A stretch of DNA of 64,000 nucleotides. Origin: an uncultured Selenomonadaceae bacterium. Lineage in GTDB: Bacteria; Bacillota; Negativicutes; Selenomonadales; Selenomonadaceae. The DNA lies in NCBI GenBank assembly GCA_905234175.1, contig CAJOGX010000001.1, positions 62,001 to 126,000 of the forward strand, in the 5' to 3' direction. Position numbers and translations under genes: made by a program. Below the pieces are notes generated by a model. That model searched no databases, was not told the origin of the DNA, and saw only the letters and a list, made by a program, of their open reading frames with translations. Below are positions 10,378 to 19,739 of this stretch, piece after piece (the stretch's first letter is position 1; each line of letters starts with the position of its first letter).

Positions 10378-11349
10378 TCAGTTAATCCAATTCGCGGCGT
10401 CAAGCGCGTGGTAAGTTATGATAATGTCGGCGCCCGCGCGTTTCATCGCCGTCAGACTTTCCAGCACGATTCGGCGTTCGTCAATCCAGCCGTTTTGAGC
10501 CGCCGCCTTAACCATGGCGTATTCGCCGCTGACGTTATACACTGCCACGGGCTGATTAATTTTTTCGCGAACCCTGCTGACAATATCGAGATACGCCAGC
10601 GCCGGCTTGACCATGATAATATCAGCGCCTTCCGCCAAATCCAGCTCAACTTCCCTGAGCGCTTCGCGGGAATTTGCGAAGTCCATCTGATATTGTTTCC
10701 TGTCGCCGAACTGCGGAGCACTGTCAGCCGCGTCGCGGAACGGTCCGTAAAAGCCCGACGAGTATTTCACGGCGTAGCTCATAATCACCACGTTCGCAAA
10801 ATTATTTTCGTCGAGCGCCGCGCGAATCGCCGCAACGCGCCCGTCCATCATATCCGACGGCGCCACAATATCCGCGCCCGCCTGAGCCTGACTGAGCGCG
10901 ACTTTCTGCAGAAGTTTCAGCGTCTCGTCATTGTCAACGTAGCTGCCGCAAAGCTTGCCGCAATGCCCGTGGCTTGTGTACTGGCAAAGGCAAACGTCGC
11001 CGACGATTAAAAGTTCAGGCACGGCTTTTTTTATTGCGGAAATCGCGCGCTGAACGGGGCTCGTCATATCCCACGCGCTGGAACCAATTTCGTCCTTGTA
11101 CTCCGGCAGACCGAAAATCTCAACCGCAGGAATACCCAGCGCTGAAATTTTTTTCGCCAGCTCCACGGCGTTCTCAACCGACAGGTGATAACAATTCGGC
11201 ATACTTTGAATTTCTTCGCGGACGTTCGAGCCAGGCACTACGAATATCGGGTACACGAAATCTTTCACGCTGAGCGTCGTTTCTCGGACGAGCGCCCGCA
11301 TGTTTTCCGAAATCCTCAGCCGACGCGGGCGGATTATTTTGTTAAACAT
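10378..11349 (-). CDS. hemB: Porphobilinogen synthase (delta-aminolevulinate dehydratase)
   Basis: Condenses two 5-aminolevulinate molecules to porphobilinogen in tetrapyrrole synthesis. The 323-residue protein has the zinc-type cysteine cluster ([12 protein letters not shown], about 117-128). The two active-site lysines are in [14 protein letters not shown] and in [13 protein letters not shown] 11349 is chosen for its GGAG 8 nt upstream; the longer frame has no support. It overlaps the end of the upstream cobA-hemD fusion by 8 nt, so the two are coupled. No hemA, hemC or hemL is in the window, although the neighbour supplies the next steps. Confidence 0.97.
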   Translation of the reverse strand: MFNKIIRPRRLRISENMRALVRETTLSVKDFVYPIFVVPGSNVREEIQSMPNCYHLSVENAVELAKKISALGIPAVEIFGLPEYKDEIGSSAWDMTSPVQRAISAIKKAVPELLIVGDVCLCQYTSHGHCGKLCGSYVDNDETLKLLQKVALSQAQAGADIVAPSDMMDGRVAAIRAALDENNFANVVIMSYAVKYSSGFYGPFRDAADSAPQFGDRKQYQMDFANSREALREVELDLAEGADIIMVKPALAYLDIVSRVREKINQPVAVYNVSGEYAMVKAAAQNGWIDERRIVLESLTAMKRAGADIIITYHALDAANWIN

Positions 11350-12817
11350 CAGCATCACTCCAAAATTTTTTAACAGCGTCAACCAGTCCGGCAATCGTAA
11401 ATTCCCGCGCGACCACGTCAGCTTTCACGCCAAAATTTTTCAGCGTCTGCGCCGTCACGGGACCAATCGCCGCAACTTTAACTTTCGTCAGAATTTCCAC
11501 GCCGACCGCCGCGATAAAATTTTCAACCGTCGAAGAACTCGTGAACGTCACCATATCAAAATCGGCGTCGAGTTTCGTTTCAGCGGCGGGCACGGTTTTA
11601 TAGGCGGCAGCAACCGTAACTTCCGCGCCAGATTTTTCAAGCTCAACCGGTAGAATGTCCCTTGCGACTTCCGCGCGAGCCAGCAAAATTTTTTTACCGG
11701 CAACGGAATTTTTCAGCGCGTCGACTAAACCTTCAGCGCGAAACTCCGTCGGCACCACGTCAGCGCTAATCCCGTGAGCCGAAAGTTTTTCAGCCGTCGC
11801 AGAACCAATCGCCGCTACTTTCGCATTAGCCAAAGCGCGAGCGTCAAGCTTGAAAGTTTTCAGCCGCTCAAAAAATTTGTCGACACCGTTCGCGCTGGTG
11901 AAAATCAGCCAGTCAAAACTATGCAAAATTTTTATAGCCGCGTCGAGCGCTTTGAAACCGTCAGTTGGATTTACAATTTCAATCGTCGGAAATTCCGTGA
12001 CGCTGGCGCCGAGATTTTCAAGCTGGCGAGTGAGTTTCGACGCCTGAACTCTCGTACGCGTAACCAGAATTTTTCTGCCAAATAAAATTTTCCTCTCGAA
12101 CCAGCTGATATTTTCGCGCAGATTTACCACGTCGCCAACGATAAAAATTGCGGGCGGCGTGATTTTTTTTTCAGCGACCTCACCGGCAATTTTCCCCAGC
12201 GTCGAAACTAAAACCTGCTGGCTGAACTTCGTGCCGTTGCGAATGACGGCGGCGGGCGTAGTTTCCGCGCGACCGTTTTCGATAAGTTTCTCGGTAATCT
12301 TCGGCAGATTCTCGACGCCCATAAGAAAAATCAGCGTGTCGGCGGCGGTAGAAATTTTGTCCCAACGAATGGTTGAGTCGGCAGTTTTCTCGTGACCGGT
12401 GACGACGGCGAACGAAGTCGCAATTCCTCTGTGCGTGACGGGAATGCCCGCGTAGGCTGGCACGGCTATCGCGCTGGTGACGCCAGGAATTATCTCGAAG
12501 TCAACGCCGTTTTCGCGCAGTGCCAACGCTTCCTCGCCGCCGCGCCCAAATACGAACGGATCGCCGCCCTTCAGCCGCACGACAATTTTTTCCGCGCGAC
12601 CTTTCTCGACAAGCAGATTATTTATCTCAGTTTGCGTGAGCGTGTGACTGCCGGAAGTTTTCCCGACGTAAATTTTTTCAGCGTTCACGGCATAGCTCAA
12701 AATTTTTTCCTCAGCCAGCCGGTCGTAAATCACCACGTCCGCCAGCTCTAAAATTTCCCGCGCTTTGACCGTCAGAAGTCCGGCGTCGCCTGGCCCCGCG
12801 CCAATCAGATAGACCAT
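11342..12817 (-). CDS. cobA-hemD: Uroporphyrinogen-III methyltransferase/synthase fusion
   Basis: A two-domain tetrapyrrole enzyme of 491 residues. Residues 1-240 are a SUMT-type SAM-dependent methyltransferase: VYLIGAGPGDAGLLTVKA at the start, VRLKGGDPFVFGRGGEE near 83, and PGVTSAIAVPAYAGIPVTHR near 115. Residues 248-491 are uroporphyrinogen-III synthase, with FTSANGV near 309 and TFTSSSTVENF near 428. It thus makes uroporphyrinogen III and methylates it towards sirohaem or cobalamin. CobA-HemD fusions are common in Clostridia and Negativicutes. The gene lies between murI and hemB with no intergenic space. Confidence 0.95.
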   Translation of the reverse strand: MVYLIGAGPGDAGLLTVKAREILELADVVIYDRLAEEKILSYAVNAEKIYVGKTSGSHTLTQTEINNLLVEKGRAEKIVVRLKGGDPFVFGRGGEEALALRENGVDFEIIPGVTSAIAVPAYAGIPVTHRGIATSFAVVTGHEKTADSTIRWDKISTAADTLIFLMGVENLPKITEKLIENGRAETTPAAVIRNGTKFSQQVLVSTLGKIAGEVAEKKITPPAIFIVGDVVNLRENISWFERKILFGRKILVTRTRVQASKLTRQLENLGASVTEFPTIEIVNPTDGFKALDAAIKILHSFDWLIFTSANGVDKFFERLKTFKLDARALANAKVAAIGSATAEKLSAHGISADVVPTEFRAEGLVDALKNSVAGKKILLARAEVARDILPVELEKSGAEVTVAAAYKTVPAAETKLDADFDMVTFTSSSTVENFIAAVGVEILTKVKVAAIGPVTAQTLKNFGVKADVVAREFTIAGLVDAVKKFWSDADV

Positions 12818-13600
12818 TCAGCTCACCTCGTACATTTCGTCGAGCCGCCGCAAATATTTTTCAAGCTGCGCCAGTTCTTTTTCCGAAGTCACGCGCCGCC
12901 CCGAATAAAAATATTCCACGCGCGGGATTTTTTTTACCGGCGAAGTTTGCAAGCCCGCCAGCTTTATCAGATAGTTCAGCGTGCCCGCGTTCCCGTCCAG
13001 AAGTTTCACATGCGGCGGCAGAATTTTCCTCATCGTGTCCTTGAAATAGTTGAAGTGCGTGCAGCCCAAAACCACTGACGAAAATTCGCTGAAGTCGTAC
13101 GCCGCAAATTCCGCCCGCAAATATTTTTCTACAGCCGGTGAATTAAACTCCATTCGCTCGGCAAATTCCACAAGTTCCGACAGCGCTTTCAGTTCCGCAA
13201 ATTCCCGCGCGTGCACTCTGTCAATCAGTGCCTGAATTTTTTCGCCGGTGATTGTGATTTCCGTCGCCGTCACCAAAACTTTTCGCGCGGGGAACAAGTC
13301 CAGCGCCAGTTTTATCGCCGGCTCCATTCCAACTATCGGCAGCGAATATTTCGCGCGCATTAACCGCACCGCCACCGAAGTCGCCGTGTTGCACGCCACG
13401 ACTATCGCGCCGACTTCCTGCGCGACCAGAAATTCAAACGCCGACTCGACCAGCGCTAAAACTTCCTCGCGCGGCTTCGTTCCGTACGGCACGTTGTCTT
13501 CGTCCGCGAAAAATATAAATTCTTCCTCCGGCAAAATTTTCATCGCGTGATGAAGTACCGACAGCCCGCCGATTCCCGAATCAAAAAATCCTATTTTCAA
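12818..13600 (-). CDS. murI: Glutamate racemase
   Basis: Makes D-glutamate for peptidoglycan. The 260-residue protein starts KIGFFDSGIGGLSVL. The two catalytic cysteines are in VVACNTATS (about 73) and LGCTHFNYF (about 183). A TTG at 13600 is the likely start because GGAG lies 6 nt upstream; an in-frame TTG at 13612 overlaps that site. The gene follows pit by 12 nt. Confidence 0.95.
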   Translation of the reverse strand: MKIGFFDSGIGGLSVLHHAMKILPEEEFIFFADEDNVPYGTKPREEVLALVESAFEFLVAQEVGAIVVACNTATSVAVRLMRAKYSLPIVGMEPAIKLALDLFPARKVLVTATEITITGEKIQALIDRVHAREFAELKALSELVEFAERMEFNSPAVEKYLRAEFAAYDFSEFSSVVLGCTHFNYFKDTMRKILPPHVKLLDGNAGTLNYLIKLAGLQTSPVKKIPRVEYFYSGRRVTSEKELAQLEKYLRRLDEMYEVS

Positions 13601-13612
13601 ATTTGTCTCCAA

Positions 13613-14611
13613 TCAGTCAAAAATCAAATCCACCGCGAAATACGCCGCCGCGCCCATGAGCGCCGTCAGCGGTATCGTCATGACCCACGCCTTAACCATG
13701 TCCTGCGCAACGCCCCAGTGCACCGCATTCACGCGCTTAGCCGTGCCCACGCCCATGATTGAGCCCGAAACTACGTGCGTCGTCGAAACCGGCAGGTGCA
13801 GAATCGTCGCGCTGAATACTACGATTGACGAATTTAAATCCGCCGCGAAGCCCGAAATTGGCTCGAGCTTGAAAATTTTTCCGCCGATTGTTCGTATGAT
13901 TCGCCAGCCGCCCGTCGCAGTTCCAACCGCCATCGCCGTCGCACAGAGAATTTTTACAAACGTCGGCACTTCAAATTCCGAAATGAAACCGCCGCTGAAA
14001 AGTGCCAGCGTGATTATCCCCATTGACTTTTGTGCGTCGTTCGAGCCGTGCGAAAATGCCATTGTTGCCGCCGAAATTATTTGCATTCGCCGGAAATTCT
14101 GATTTACTGCGTGCGGACTGAAATTCCCAAAAAGCCGGAACAAAATGTTCATCACGACAATTCCCGTGGCGATTGCGACAACCGGCGAGGCTATCAGCGC
14201 GATAACAATTTTGCCAATGCCGTTGAAGTTCAAACCTTCCGCGCCAACGGAAATTAAAACCGCGCCAATCAGTCCGCCAACCAGCGCGTGAGACGAACTC
14301 GAAGGAATACCAAACCACCACGTCAGCAGATTCCAGACGATAGCGCCGAACAGCGCCGCAATAATAATTTTCTCGTCGACAATGCTGGCTGAGCTGACAA
14401 TATCGCCGCCGATAGTTTTAGCGACGCCCGTTGAAAACATCGCGCCAAAAAAATTCAGCGCCGCCGCCATGATAATCGCGTGAGTCGGGTAAAGTGCGCG
14501 CGTCGAAACCGAAGTTGCGATTGCGTTCGCCGTGTCGTGAAAGCCGTTGATAAAGTCGAACACAAGCGCCAGCACGATTACCACGAAAATTAAAAGTTGC
14601 AGCTCATGCAT
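13613..14611 (-). CDS. pit: PiT-family inorganic phosphate transporter
   Basis: A 332-residue membrane protein with about ten hydrophobic segments. The duplicated PiT signature is present: DFINGFHDTANAIATSVSTR at residues 19-38, and the second copy with FSHGSNDAQKSMGI near 197. It imports phosphate with protons or sodium in this family. The ATG overlaps the end of the PhoU-like gene by 8 nt, and that partner pairing is conserved. Confidence 0.95.
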   Translation of the reverse strand: MHELQLLIFVVIVLALVFDFINGFHDTANAIATSVSTRALYPTHAIIMAAALNFFGAMFSTGVAKTIGGDIVSSASIVDEKIIIAALFGAIVWNLLTWWFGIPSSSSHALVGGLIGAVLISVGAEGLNFNGIGKIVIALIASPVVAIATGIVVMNILFRLFGNFSPHAVNQNFRRMQIISAATMAFSHGSNDAQKSMGIITLALFSGGFISEFEVPTFVKILCATAMAVGTATGGWRIIRTIGGKIFKLEPISGFAADLNSSIVVFSATILHLPVSTTHVVSGSIMGVGTAKRVNAVHWGVAQDMVKAWVMTIPLTALMGAAAYFAVDLIFD

Positions 14612-15260
14612 ATTTCATCACCACGCCGCGAATCATGTCAGCAATTTTCTTGCAGTGGTCTAGCGTCTGCTCCAAATCCTCAAGAATATCCTTCCACTTA
14701 ATCAGGTGGATAACCGCCTTGCTGGCGCCGTGCTCCTTCGCAGCAATTTCCGCCTCGTCGAACAACATTCCAATATCCTCGCGGTAAATATGGTCGCCCT
14801 TGCTCTCGTAGTCCGAAACTTTGTGCACGGCGTCAAGCATTTCGCGCTGATTTTTTTTGATGTCACTCATAAGCTCGAAGGCGCGCAGGAGTTCGTTGGT
14901 GCTGTCAACCAGCAGTTTAGTCATTCGCGCAGATTTTTCAGTGGCGCGTCCGGCGTGGTACATGATAATTCGCTGAAGCGCGTCATGAAGCATGTCGACG
15001 CCCGTTGCCAGCTCGCCAGCGATTGAGTAAATATCTTCGCGGTCAATCGGCGTGATAAAACTCAAATTCAGCTTGGCGATAATGCGTTCGTTTACTTCGT
15101 CAGCAGCTGATTCTAGTCCGAGAATTTCCTCGATTCGCTCAAAAGTTTTGTTCGGGTCTTTTATAACTTCGTCGAGCAAAACCGCGCCCAGATGAAAATA
15201 TCTAGCGTTCTCAAGAAATAAATCGAAAAACTCGGTGTCCTTGCGGGAAAAGTTAAACAT
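14604..15260 (-). CDS. PhoU-like DUF47 protein, Pit accessory regulator
   Basis: A 218-residue all-helical protein of the DUF47/TIGR00153 family, built like PhoU with two three-helix bundles and acidic metal-binding motifs (for example DYESKGDHIYRE near residue 149). DUF47 genes usually lie beside pit and are thought to regulate or assist the transporter. The coupling here (8-nt overlap) supports this. The 5' end overlaps rluD by 8 nt. Confidence 0.92.
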   Translation of the reverse strand: MFNFSRKDTEFFDLFLENARYFHLGAVLLDEVIKDPNKTFERIEEILGLESAADEVNERIIAKLNLSFITPIDREDIYSIAGELATGVDMLHDALQRIIMYHAGRATEKSARMTKLLVDSTNELLRAFELMSDIKKNQREMLDAVHKVSDYESKGDHIYREDIGMLFDEAEIAAKEHGASKAVIHLIKWKDILEDLEQTLDHCKKIADMIRGVVMKYA

Positions 15261-16155
15261 TCCAGCCTCCCAGTTGGTTTAAAATTTTAGTCATATCTTC
15301 AGGAACTGGCGCGACAAAATTCATGCGCTCGCCGGTCGTCGGATGAATCAAACTCAGCTCGTGCGAGTGAAGCGCCTGCCCGCTGATTTCAAAAATATTT
15401 TTTCGCGCGGTGTATTTCGTGTCGCCAAGGAGCGGGTGCCCAATCGCCGCCATGTGCACGCGAATCTGGTGCGTCCTGCCGGTCTGCAGTTTGCACTCGA
15501 TGTAAGTAAAATTTTCAAAGCGCTCAAGAACTTTAAATTCAGTCACGGCAGGTTTACCGTCCGCCACGACAGCCATTTTTTTCCTGTCAACTTTGTCGCG
15601 CCCAATCGCGCCGGTAATAATCCCTGCGCCGTCGGAAATAACTCCGTGGACGATTGCAAGATATTTTCGCGTGGCAGTTTTGCTCTGAATCTGCGCGGCT
15701 AAATTCACATGCGCGACGTCGTTTTTCGCAACAACCATAACGCCGGAAGTGTCCTTGTCCAGCCGGTGAACAATCCCAGGGCGCCGCACGCCGTTAATGC
15801 CGGACAAATCTGCACAATGAAAAAGTAGAGCGTTGACTAAAGTTCCAGAGTGCACCGTTTCGGCAGGGTGGACAGTCATTCCGCGCGCCTTGTTGACAAC
15901 GATAATGTCGGCGTCTTCGTAGAGAATATCCAGCGGCAGATTTTCCGGCAGATATTCCGCGTCGACGCTCTCAACTTCGGTGACGCTGATAATTTCGCCG
16001 CCGCTTAGCCTGAAACTCGGCTTGACAATTTTCCCCTCGACGGTAACCGCGCCGCCGCCAATGATTTTCTGAATGTGCGAGCGGGATTTGTCGGGAAATT
16101 TTTCGTTCAGATAAACGTCCAGCCGCAAATTTTTTTTATCCGCCTGAAAATTCAT
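15253..16155 (-). CDS. rluD: RluD-family 23S rRNA pseudouridine synthase
   Basis: A 300-residue protein. It has an S4 RNA-binding domain at residues 9-60 (RLDVYLNEKF, SRSHIQKIIGGGAVTV). The RluA-type catalytic core follows, with HRLDKDTSGVMVVAKND near 132-148, whose Asp is the nucleophile, and CKLQTGRTHQIRVHM near 215. In Firmicutes this gene (ylyB) follows lspA, as it does here, with an ATGA-type overlap. The exact target uridines are inferred from the family. Confidence 0.93.
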   Translation of the reverse strand: MNFQADKKNLRLDVYLNEKFPDKSRSHIQKIIGGGAVTVEGKIVKPSFRLSGGEIISVTEVESVDAEYLPENLPLDILYEDADIIVVNKARGMTVHPAETVHSGTLVNALLFHCADLSGINGVRRPGIVHRLDKDTSGVMVVAKNDVAHVNLAAQIQSKTATRKYLAIVHGVISDGAGIITGAIGRDKVDRKKMAVVADGKPAVTEFKVLERFENFTYIECKLQTGRTHQIRVHMAAIGHPLLGDTKYTARKNIFEISGQALHSHELSLIHPTTGERMNFVAPVPEDMTKILNQLGGWNV

Positions 16156-16685
16156 CGCCTTACCTCTTCAACGCGCCGTGGCTCTTCCGTGAAAAGTATC
16201 ACGTAAACCATGACGAACATTCCTGCGACGACGGCAATGTCCGCGACGTTGAAAATTGGCCAGACGCGAAAGTCGAAAAAGTCTACGACGGCGCCGAGTC
16301 GAACGCGGTCGATTAAATTCGCCGTTGAGCCCGAAACTAAGCAAAGCACTCCGAATTTCAGCAGCCGGTCGGTTTTCGATATGCGCGGGTAAAAAATTGC
16401 GAACAGAATCAGCAGCGCGCCGCTCATGACCAAAAAAAATACCCGCTGATTCGGCAAAATTCCGAATGCCGCGCCCGGGTTCATGATGTATGTGAAATGG
16501 AAAAAATCCTGCACGACCGGAATTGATTCGCCGAGCCGCATTGTTGCGACGACGCGCGATTTCGTGAGCTGATCCAGCGCGATTATTCCGGCGAACAGAA
16601 CTTTTTCCCAGTGCACGAGCGCCACGACGATTAGCAGTTCGACGCCTAGCAGAAATTTTTTCAGGATTGGAATGATTGATTTCAC
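16152..16685 (-). CDS. lspA: Lipoprotein signal peptidase (SPase II)
   Basis: Cleaves signal peptides from diacylated prolipoproteins. The 177-residue membrane protein has four hydrophobic segments. LDQLTK near residue 46 opens the conserved core, and the catalytic aspartates are in NLIDRVRLGAVVDF and FNVADIAV. A GTG at 16685 is chosen because GAGGCG lies 7 nt upstream and the upstream divIVA stop is 10 nt away; a longer frame runs inside divIVA and is not credible. It has about 30 extra N-terminal residues compared with B. subtilis LspA. Confidence 0.93.
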   Translation of the reverse strand: MKSIIPILKKFLLGVELLIVVALVHWEKVLFAGIIALDQLTKSRVVATMRLGESIPVVQDFFHFTYIMNPGAAFGILPNQRVFFLVMSGALLILFAIFYPRISKTDRLLKFGVLCLVSGSTANLIDRVRLGAVVDFFDFRVWPIFNVADIAVVAGMFVMVYVILFTEEPRRVEEVRR

Positions 16686-16695
16686 GGCGGCGCCT

Positions 16696-17433
16696 CTACT
16701 TTTTAACGGGCGTGTAAATTGCGGTTGCGTCGGAATTTTCGCCTGGCGCAGTTTTTTTACTGACGGGCTTAAGCGGTTTAGTGTCCTGGTCAGCGGGATT
16801 TTCGGGCGGCGGCGGCTCAGGTTTAGCGGCACTGGCGGCGGGTTTCGCATTGGCTTCAGCGAGACTCTGTTCAATTTTCAGCGCGGCATTTTTGAGCGTA
16901 TTCGCTTCAGTCTGGCTGGGGATTGAGGCTAAAAGCTGGACGACGACCGACAGTTCAGATTCGAGCGCGGTGCGAATTTTGAGCAGGAAGGAATTTTTTT
17001 CGCGGACGAGGCGTTCATATTCGAGAGCGACGCCGTGAAGTTTGTGGGCGGCTTCGTCGATACTTTTTTTCGCGTCGAGCTGCGCCTGCACGCGGATATT
17101 CTGAGCCTCGCGCATTGTATTTTCGTGGACATTCTGCGCCTCGTTGGCAGCGTTGTCGCGAATTTCCTTAGCGGTTTTGCGCGCGGAGGTTATGACTTCC
17201 TCGGCGGTTTTCTGCGCAACTAGCAAGGTATCCTGCAGATTTTTTTCAAGACTTTTGTAGTGAGCGAGCTCCTTTTCGTTAAGGTTAGTGCGCTCCTTGA
17301 GCTTTTCATTTTCGCGCAGAACTTTTTCGTAGTCGCTGACGATTCGGTCAAGAAAATCGTCGACTTCGCCCTCGTCGTAGCCGCGAAAACTTTTTTTGAA
17401 CTCGTGGTTGTGAATGTCAAGCGGGGTAAGCAT
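16696..17433 (-). CDS. divIVA: Cell-division protein DivIVA
   Basis: A curvature-sensing coiled-coil protein of poles and septa. The N-terminal membrane-binding domain is recognisable: LTPLDIHNHEFKKSFRGYDE (2-21) then VDDFLDRIVSDYE. A coiled coil follows from about 35 to 165. The 245-residue protein has a Pro/Ala/Lys-rich C-terminal tail (about 195-245) that is probably disordered. It sits in the usual ylmH-divIVA-lspA order, 12 nt after ylmH. Confidence 0.95.
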   Translation of the reverse strand: MLTPLDIHNHEFKKSFRGYDEGEVDDFLDRIVSDYEKVLRENEKLKERTNLNEKELAHYKSLEKNLQDTLLVAQKTAEEVITSARKTAKEIRDNAANEAQNVHENTMREAQNIRVQAQLDAKKSIDEAAHKLHGVALEYERLVREKNSFLLKIRTALESELSVVVQLLASIPSQTEANTLKNAALKIEQSLAEANAKPAASAAKPEPPPPENPADQDTKPLKPVSKKTAPGENSDATAIYTPVKK

Positions 17434-17445
17434 TTCGCCGCCTCC

Positions 17446-18234
17446 TTAGAAAAATCTTTTGAGCAGGACGCCAATGCGCCCCTTTTTGGTCTGCCCGCGA
17501 ACTTCAGCAACTTCGAGCCGCCCGCGCCCGCGCATACTCAAAACATCGCCCTGCTTAATCGTCTGTGCGGCGTTTTTGACGGTCTGCCAGTTCAGCTTAA
17601 CTTTTTCCGCCGCAATTTCCGACGCCATGCGGCTGCGTGACATGCCGAAACCGGCGGCGGCGATAGAATCTGCGCGCAAAGAGGCAACCGTCGCGCTGAT
17701 TTCCTTGACGCGCTCTTCCTTCGGCTCAATGCTGGAAAGTTCGTCGAGCGAAGTTTCAACGCCAGCGTCACCAATCCGCGTCAGATTCGCTACGAAGTAT
17801 TCCGCCATTTTTTTATCGACGAGAATTTTCGCGAAGTCTTTGGTTGCAATAATGTCGCCAACACATTCGCGGTCGACGCCCAAACTCAAAATCGAGCCAA
17901 GAACGTCGCGGTGGCTGAGGCGCGCAAATTCGCCGTTCCATTCCGCCTTGATGACGGCAATTTCAAAAGCTGGCGTGCCGGCAAAATCTTCGTGACAGAA
18001 AGCCGCGCGCTGGCGTTCCGCGCCGACAAATCCGCCGTCAAATTCCACGTTCAAATCGCCGAGACTGTTGGCAATCGTAGTCGCCATTTCCTGCTCGAAC
18101 GGCGTCAGAAAACCGCTCAACTTGTACTTGCGATTTTTCAGCGCCTGCCCAGCGAAATCGACCAGCTTAACCGCCGTGTGCTCGCCTTCGGTGCCCTTGT
18201 AGTAGCGAATAATTTTTTCACGAGAATCCTGCAA
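17446..18234 (-). CDS. ylmH: YlmH-type S4 RNA-binding protein
   Basis: A 262-residue protein of the YlmH family, found in the division cluster upstream of divIVA. The C-terminal S4 domain is visible at about 183-240 (SRSRMASEIAAEKVKLNWQ). The N-terminal two thirds has the YlmH-specific fold, with SHRDVLGSILSLGVDRE near residue 111. B. subtilis YlmH has been linked to ribosome quality control; that role here is by family. Start is TTG at 18234 with GAGGAG 8 nt upstream. Confidence 0.92.
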   Translation of the reverse strand: MQDSREKIIRYYKGTEGEHTAVKLVDFAGQALKNRKYKLSGFLTPFEQEMATTIANSLGDLNVEFDGGFVGAERQRAAFCHEDFAGTPAFEIAVIKAEWNGEFARLSHRDVLGSILSLGVDRECVGDIIATKDFAKILVDKKMAEYFVANLTRIGDAGVETSLDELSSIEPKEERVKEISATVASLRADSIAAAGFGMSRSRMASEIAAEKVKLNWQTVKNAAQTIKQGDVLSMRGRGRLEVAEVRGQTKKGRIGVLLKRFF

Positions 18235-18246
18235 AATTTCAACTCC

Positions 18247-19335
18247 TCAAAATTTGTTTACAACTTCGACAACAAAATTAATTTCCTCCGCCGTCATGCC
18301 GTTGAACAGCGGCAGGCTCAAAACTTCGTCCGAAAATTTTTCAGCGATCGGAAAATCCCCGCGCTTAAATCCAAGCCCCGCGTAACATTCTGCCAAATGC
18401 GGCGGGATTGGGTAGTGAATCACGGTCTGAATATTTTCCTGCGCAAGGTATTTCTGAAAGGCGGCGCGGTTTTCTGTGCGGACAACAAACTGGTGCCAGA
18501 CGTGCTCGGCGCCGTCTAAAATTTTCGGGAGAATTATACGCTGATTTTTAATTTCGTTCAAATAGCGGCGGGCAATTTTTTTGCGCTCAGCGTTGAGCTC
18601 GTCGAGGTGCGAAAGCTTGACACGTAAAAGCGCCGCCTGAATTTCGTCCAGCCTGGAATTGACGCCGGCGATTTTGTTGTGATACTTGATTTCGCTGCCG
18701 TAATTCCTGAGCGTACGAATTTCCCGCGCGAAACTTTCATCATCCGTGACGACTGCGCCCGCGTCGCCGAATGCGCCAAGATTTTTCGTCGGGTAAAAGC
18801 TGAAACAGCCCACGCCGAAAGTCCCCGTCATCTTTCCGCTGAACTTCGCGCCGTGAGACTGAGCACAATCTTCGACAATAGGCAGACGGAATTTCTGAGC
18901 AACGTCGCAGATTTTTTTAAGATTCGCTGGCTGACCGTACAGGTGGACGACCATAATCGCGCGGGTTTTTTCGGTAACGGCGGCTTCGAGTTTCGACGCG
19001 TCAAGATTGTAAAATTCGTCCGGCTCAACGAAAACCGGCGCGGCTCCGTTGGCAGTGACCGCCAGCGCCGTCGCAATGTACGTGTTAGCCGGAACGATAA
19101 CTTCAGCCCCCGCGCCAATCCCCAGCGCCCGCAAAGTCAAAGTCAGCGCGTCCAGCCCAGAATTTACGCCGACGCAAAATTTCGCGCCGAGGTATTCCGC
19201 AAATTCCCGCTCAAAACTTTCCAGCTCAGTTCCTAAAATGTACCAGCCCGACCTTAACGCCCGCAGCGCCGCCGCCTCGTATTCCGCCTGATAAAGTTTG
19301 AACTGCCGCCCCAAAACCGCTAAGCTAATTTCCAC
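18247..19335 (-). CDS. fdtB: dTDP-sugar aminotransferase, DegT/FdtB type
   Basis: A PLP-dependent sugar aminotransferase of the DegT/DnrJ/EryC1/StrS family, 362 residues. The cofactor-binding lysine is K184 in FYPTKNLGAFGDAG. VEDCAQSHGA (154-163) and NYGSEIKYHNKIAGVNSRLD (about 230) are family hallmarks, and the last is typical of FdtB-type enzymes. With the FdtA-like isomerase upstream it would make a dTDP-3-amino-3,6-dideoxyhexose for a surface glycan. GTG 19335 has GAGGAG 8 nt upstream and overlaps the fdtA stop by 11 nt. The exact sugar epimer cannot be read. Confidence 0.82.
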   Translation of the reverse strand: MEISLAVLGRQFKLYQAEYEAAALRALRSGWYILGTELESFEREFAEYLGAKFCVGVNSGLDALTLTLRALGIGAGAEVIVPANTYIATALAVTANGAAPVFVEPDEFYNLDASKLEAAVTEKTRAIMVVHLYGQPANLKKICDVAQKFRLPIVEDCAQSHGAKFSGKMTGTFGVGCFSFYPTKNLGAFGDAGAVVTDDESFAREIRTLRNYGSEIKYHNKIAGVNSRLDEIQAALLRVKLSHLDELNAERKKIARRYLNEIKNQRIILPKILDGAEHVWHQFVVRTENRAAFQKYLAQENIQTVIHYPIPPHLAECYAGLGFKRGDFPIAEKFSDEVLSLPLFNGMTAEEINFVVEVVNKF

Positions 19336-19738
19336 CGCGCCGCTCCTCGATAAACTTCAAAAATTCGTCGTAGTCGCGAATGTAATCCTTCTCGTCGTAA
19401 AGCTCCGAAGCCAGCACCAAAAGTACCGCGTCCGGCGAAAAATCGTACATTTCGCGCCACATGTCGTTCGCCACGTACAGCCCTTCGTACGGTCGCTCAA
19501 GCGGCACAATTTTTTTCTCATAGCCGTTGTCCAGTAAAATTTTACAGCTGCCGTGAATACAAATCAAAATCTGCTCAAGGCTGCGGTGAGCGTGCCGCCC
19601 GCGTACGACGCCAGCGCCCGTGTCGTACATGTAGTAGACGCGCCGGATTTGGAACGGAATGTCCCTGAACTCCTCCAGCGCAACTAGCTGCCCGCGCGAA
19701 TCGCCGTGCGGCTGAAAAACATATTTCACAACTTGCAC
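19325..19738 (-). CDS. fdtA: dTDP-4-oxo-6-deoxyglucose 3,4-ketoisomerase-like (FdtA/WxcM cupin)
   Basis: A 137-residue single-domain cupin. The motifs FQPHGDSRGQLVALEE near the start, RRVYYMYDT near 33 and VVRGRHAHRSLEQILICI near 46 match the FdtA/WxcM ketoisomerases, which convert dTDP-4-oxo-6-deoxyglucose to the 3-oxo isomer ahead of transamination. The GTG at 19738 is chosen for GGAG 7 nt upstream; a longer open frame upstream runs inside the glycosyltransferase gene. No rml genes for dTDP-glucose are in the window, so the substrate must come from elsewhere. Confidence 0.82.
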   Translation of the reverse strand: MQVVKYVFQPHGDSRGQLVALEEFRDIPFQIRRVYYMYDTGAGVVRGRHAHRSLEQILICIHGSCKILLDNGYEKKIVPLERPYEGLYVANDMWREMYDFSPDAVLLVLASELYDEKDYIRDYDEFLKFIEERRGGN

Positions 19739-19739
19739 G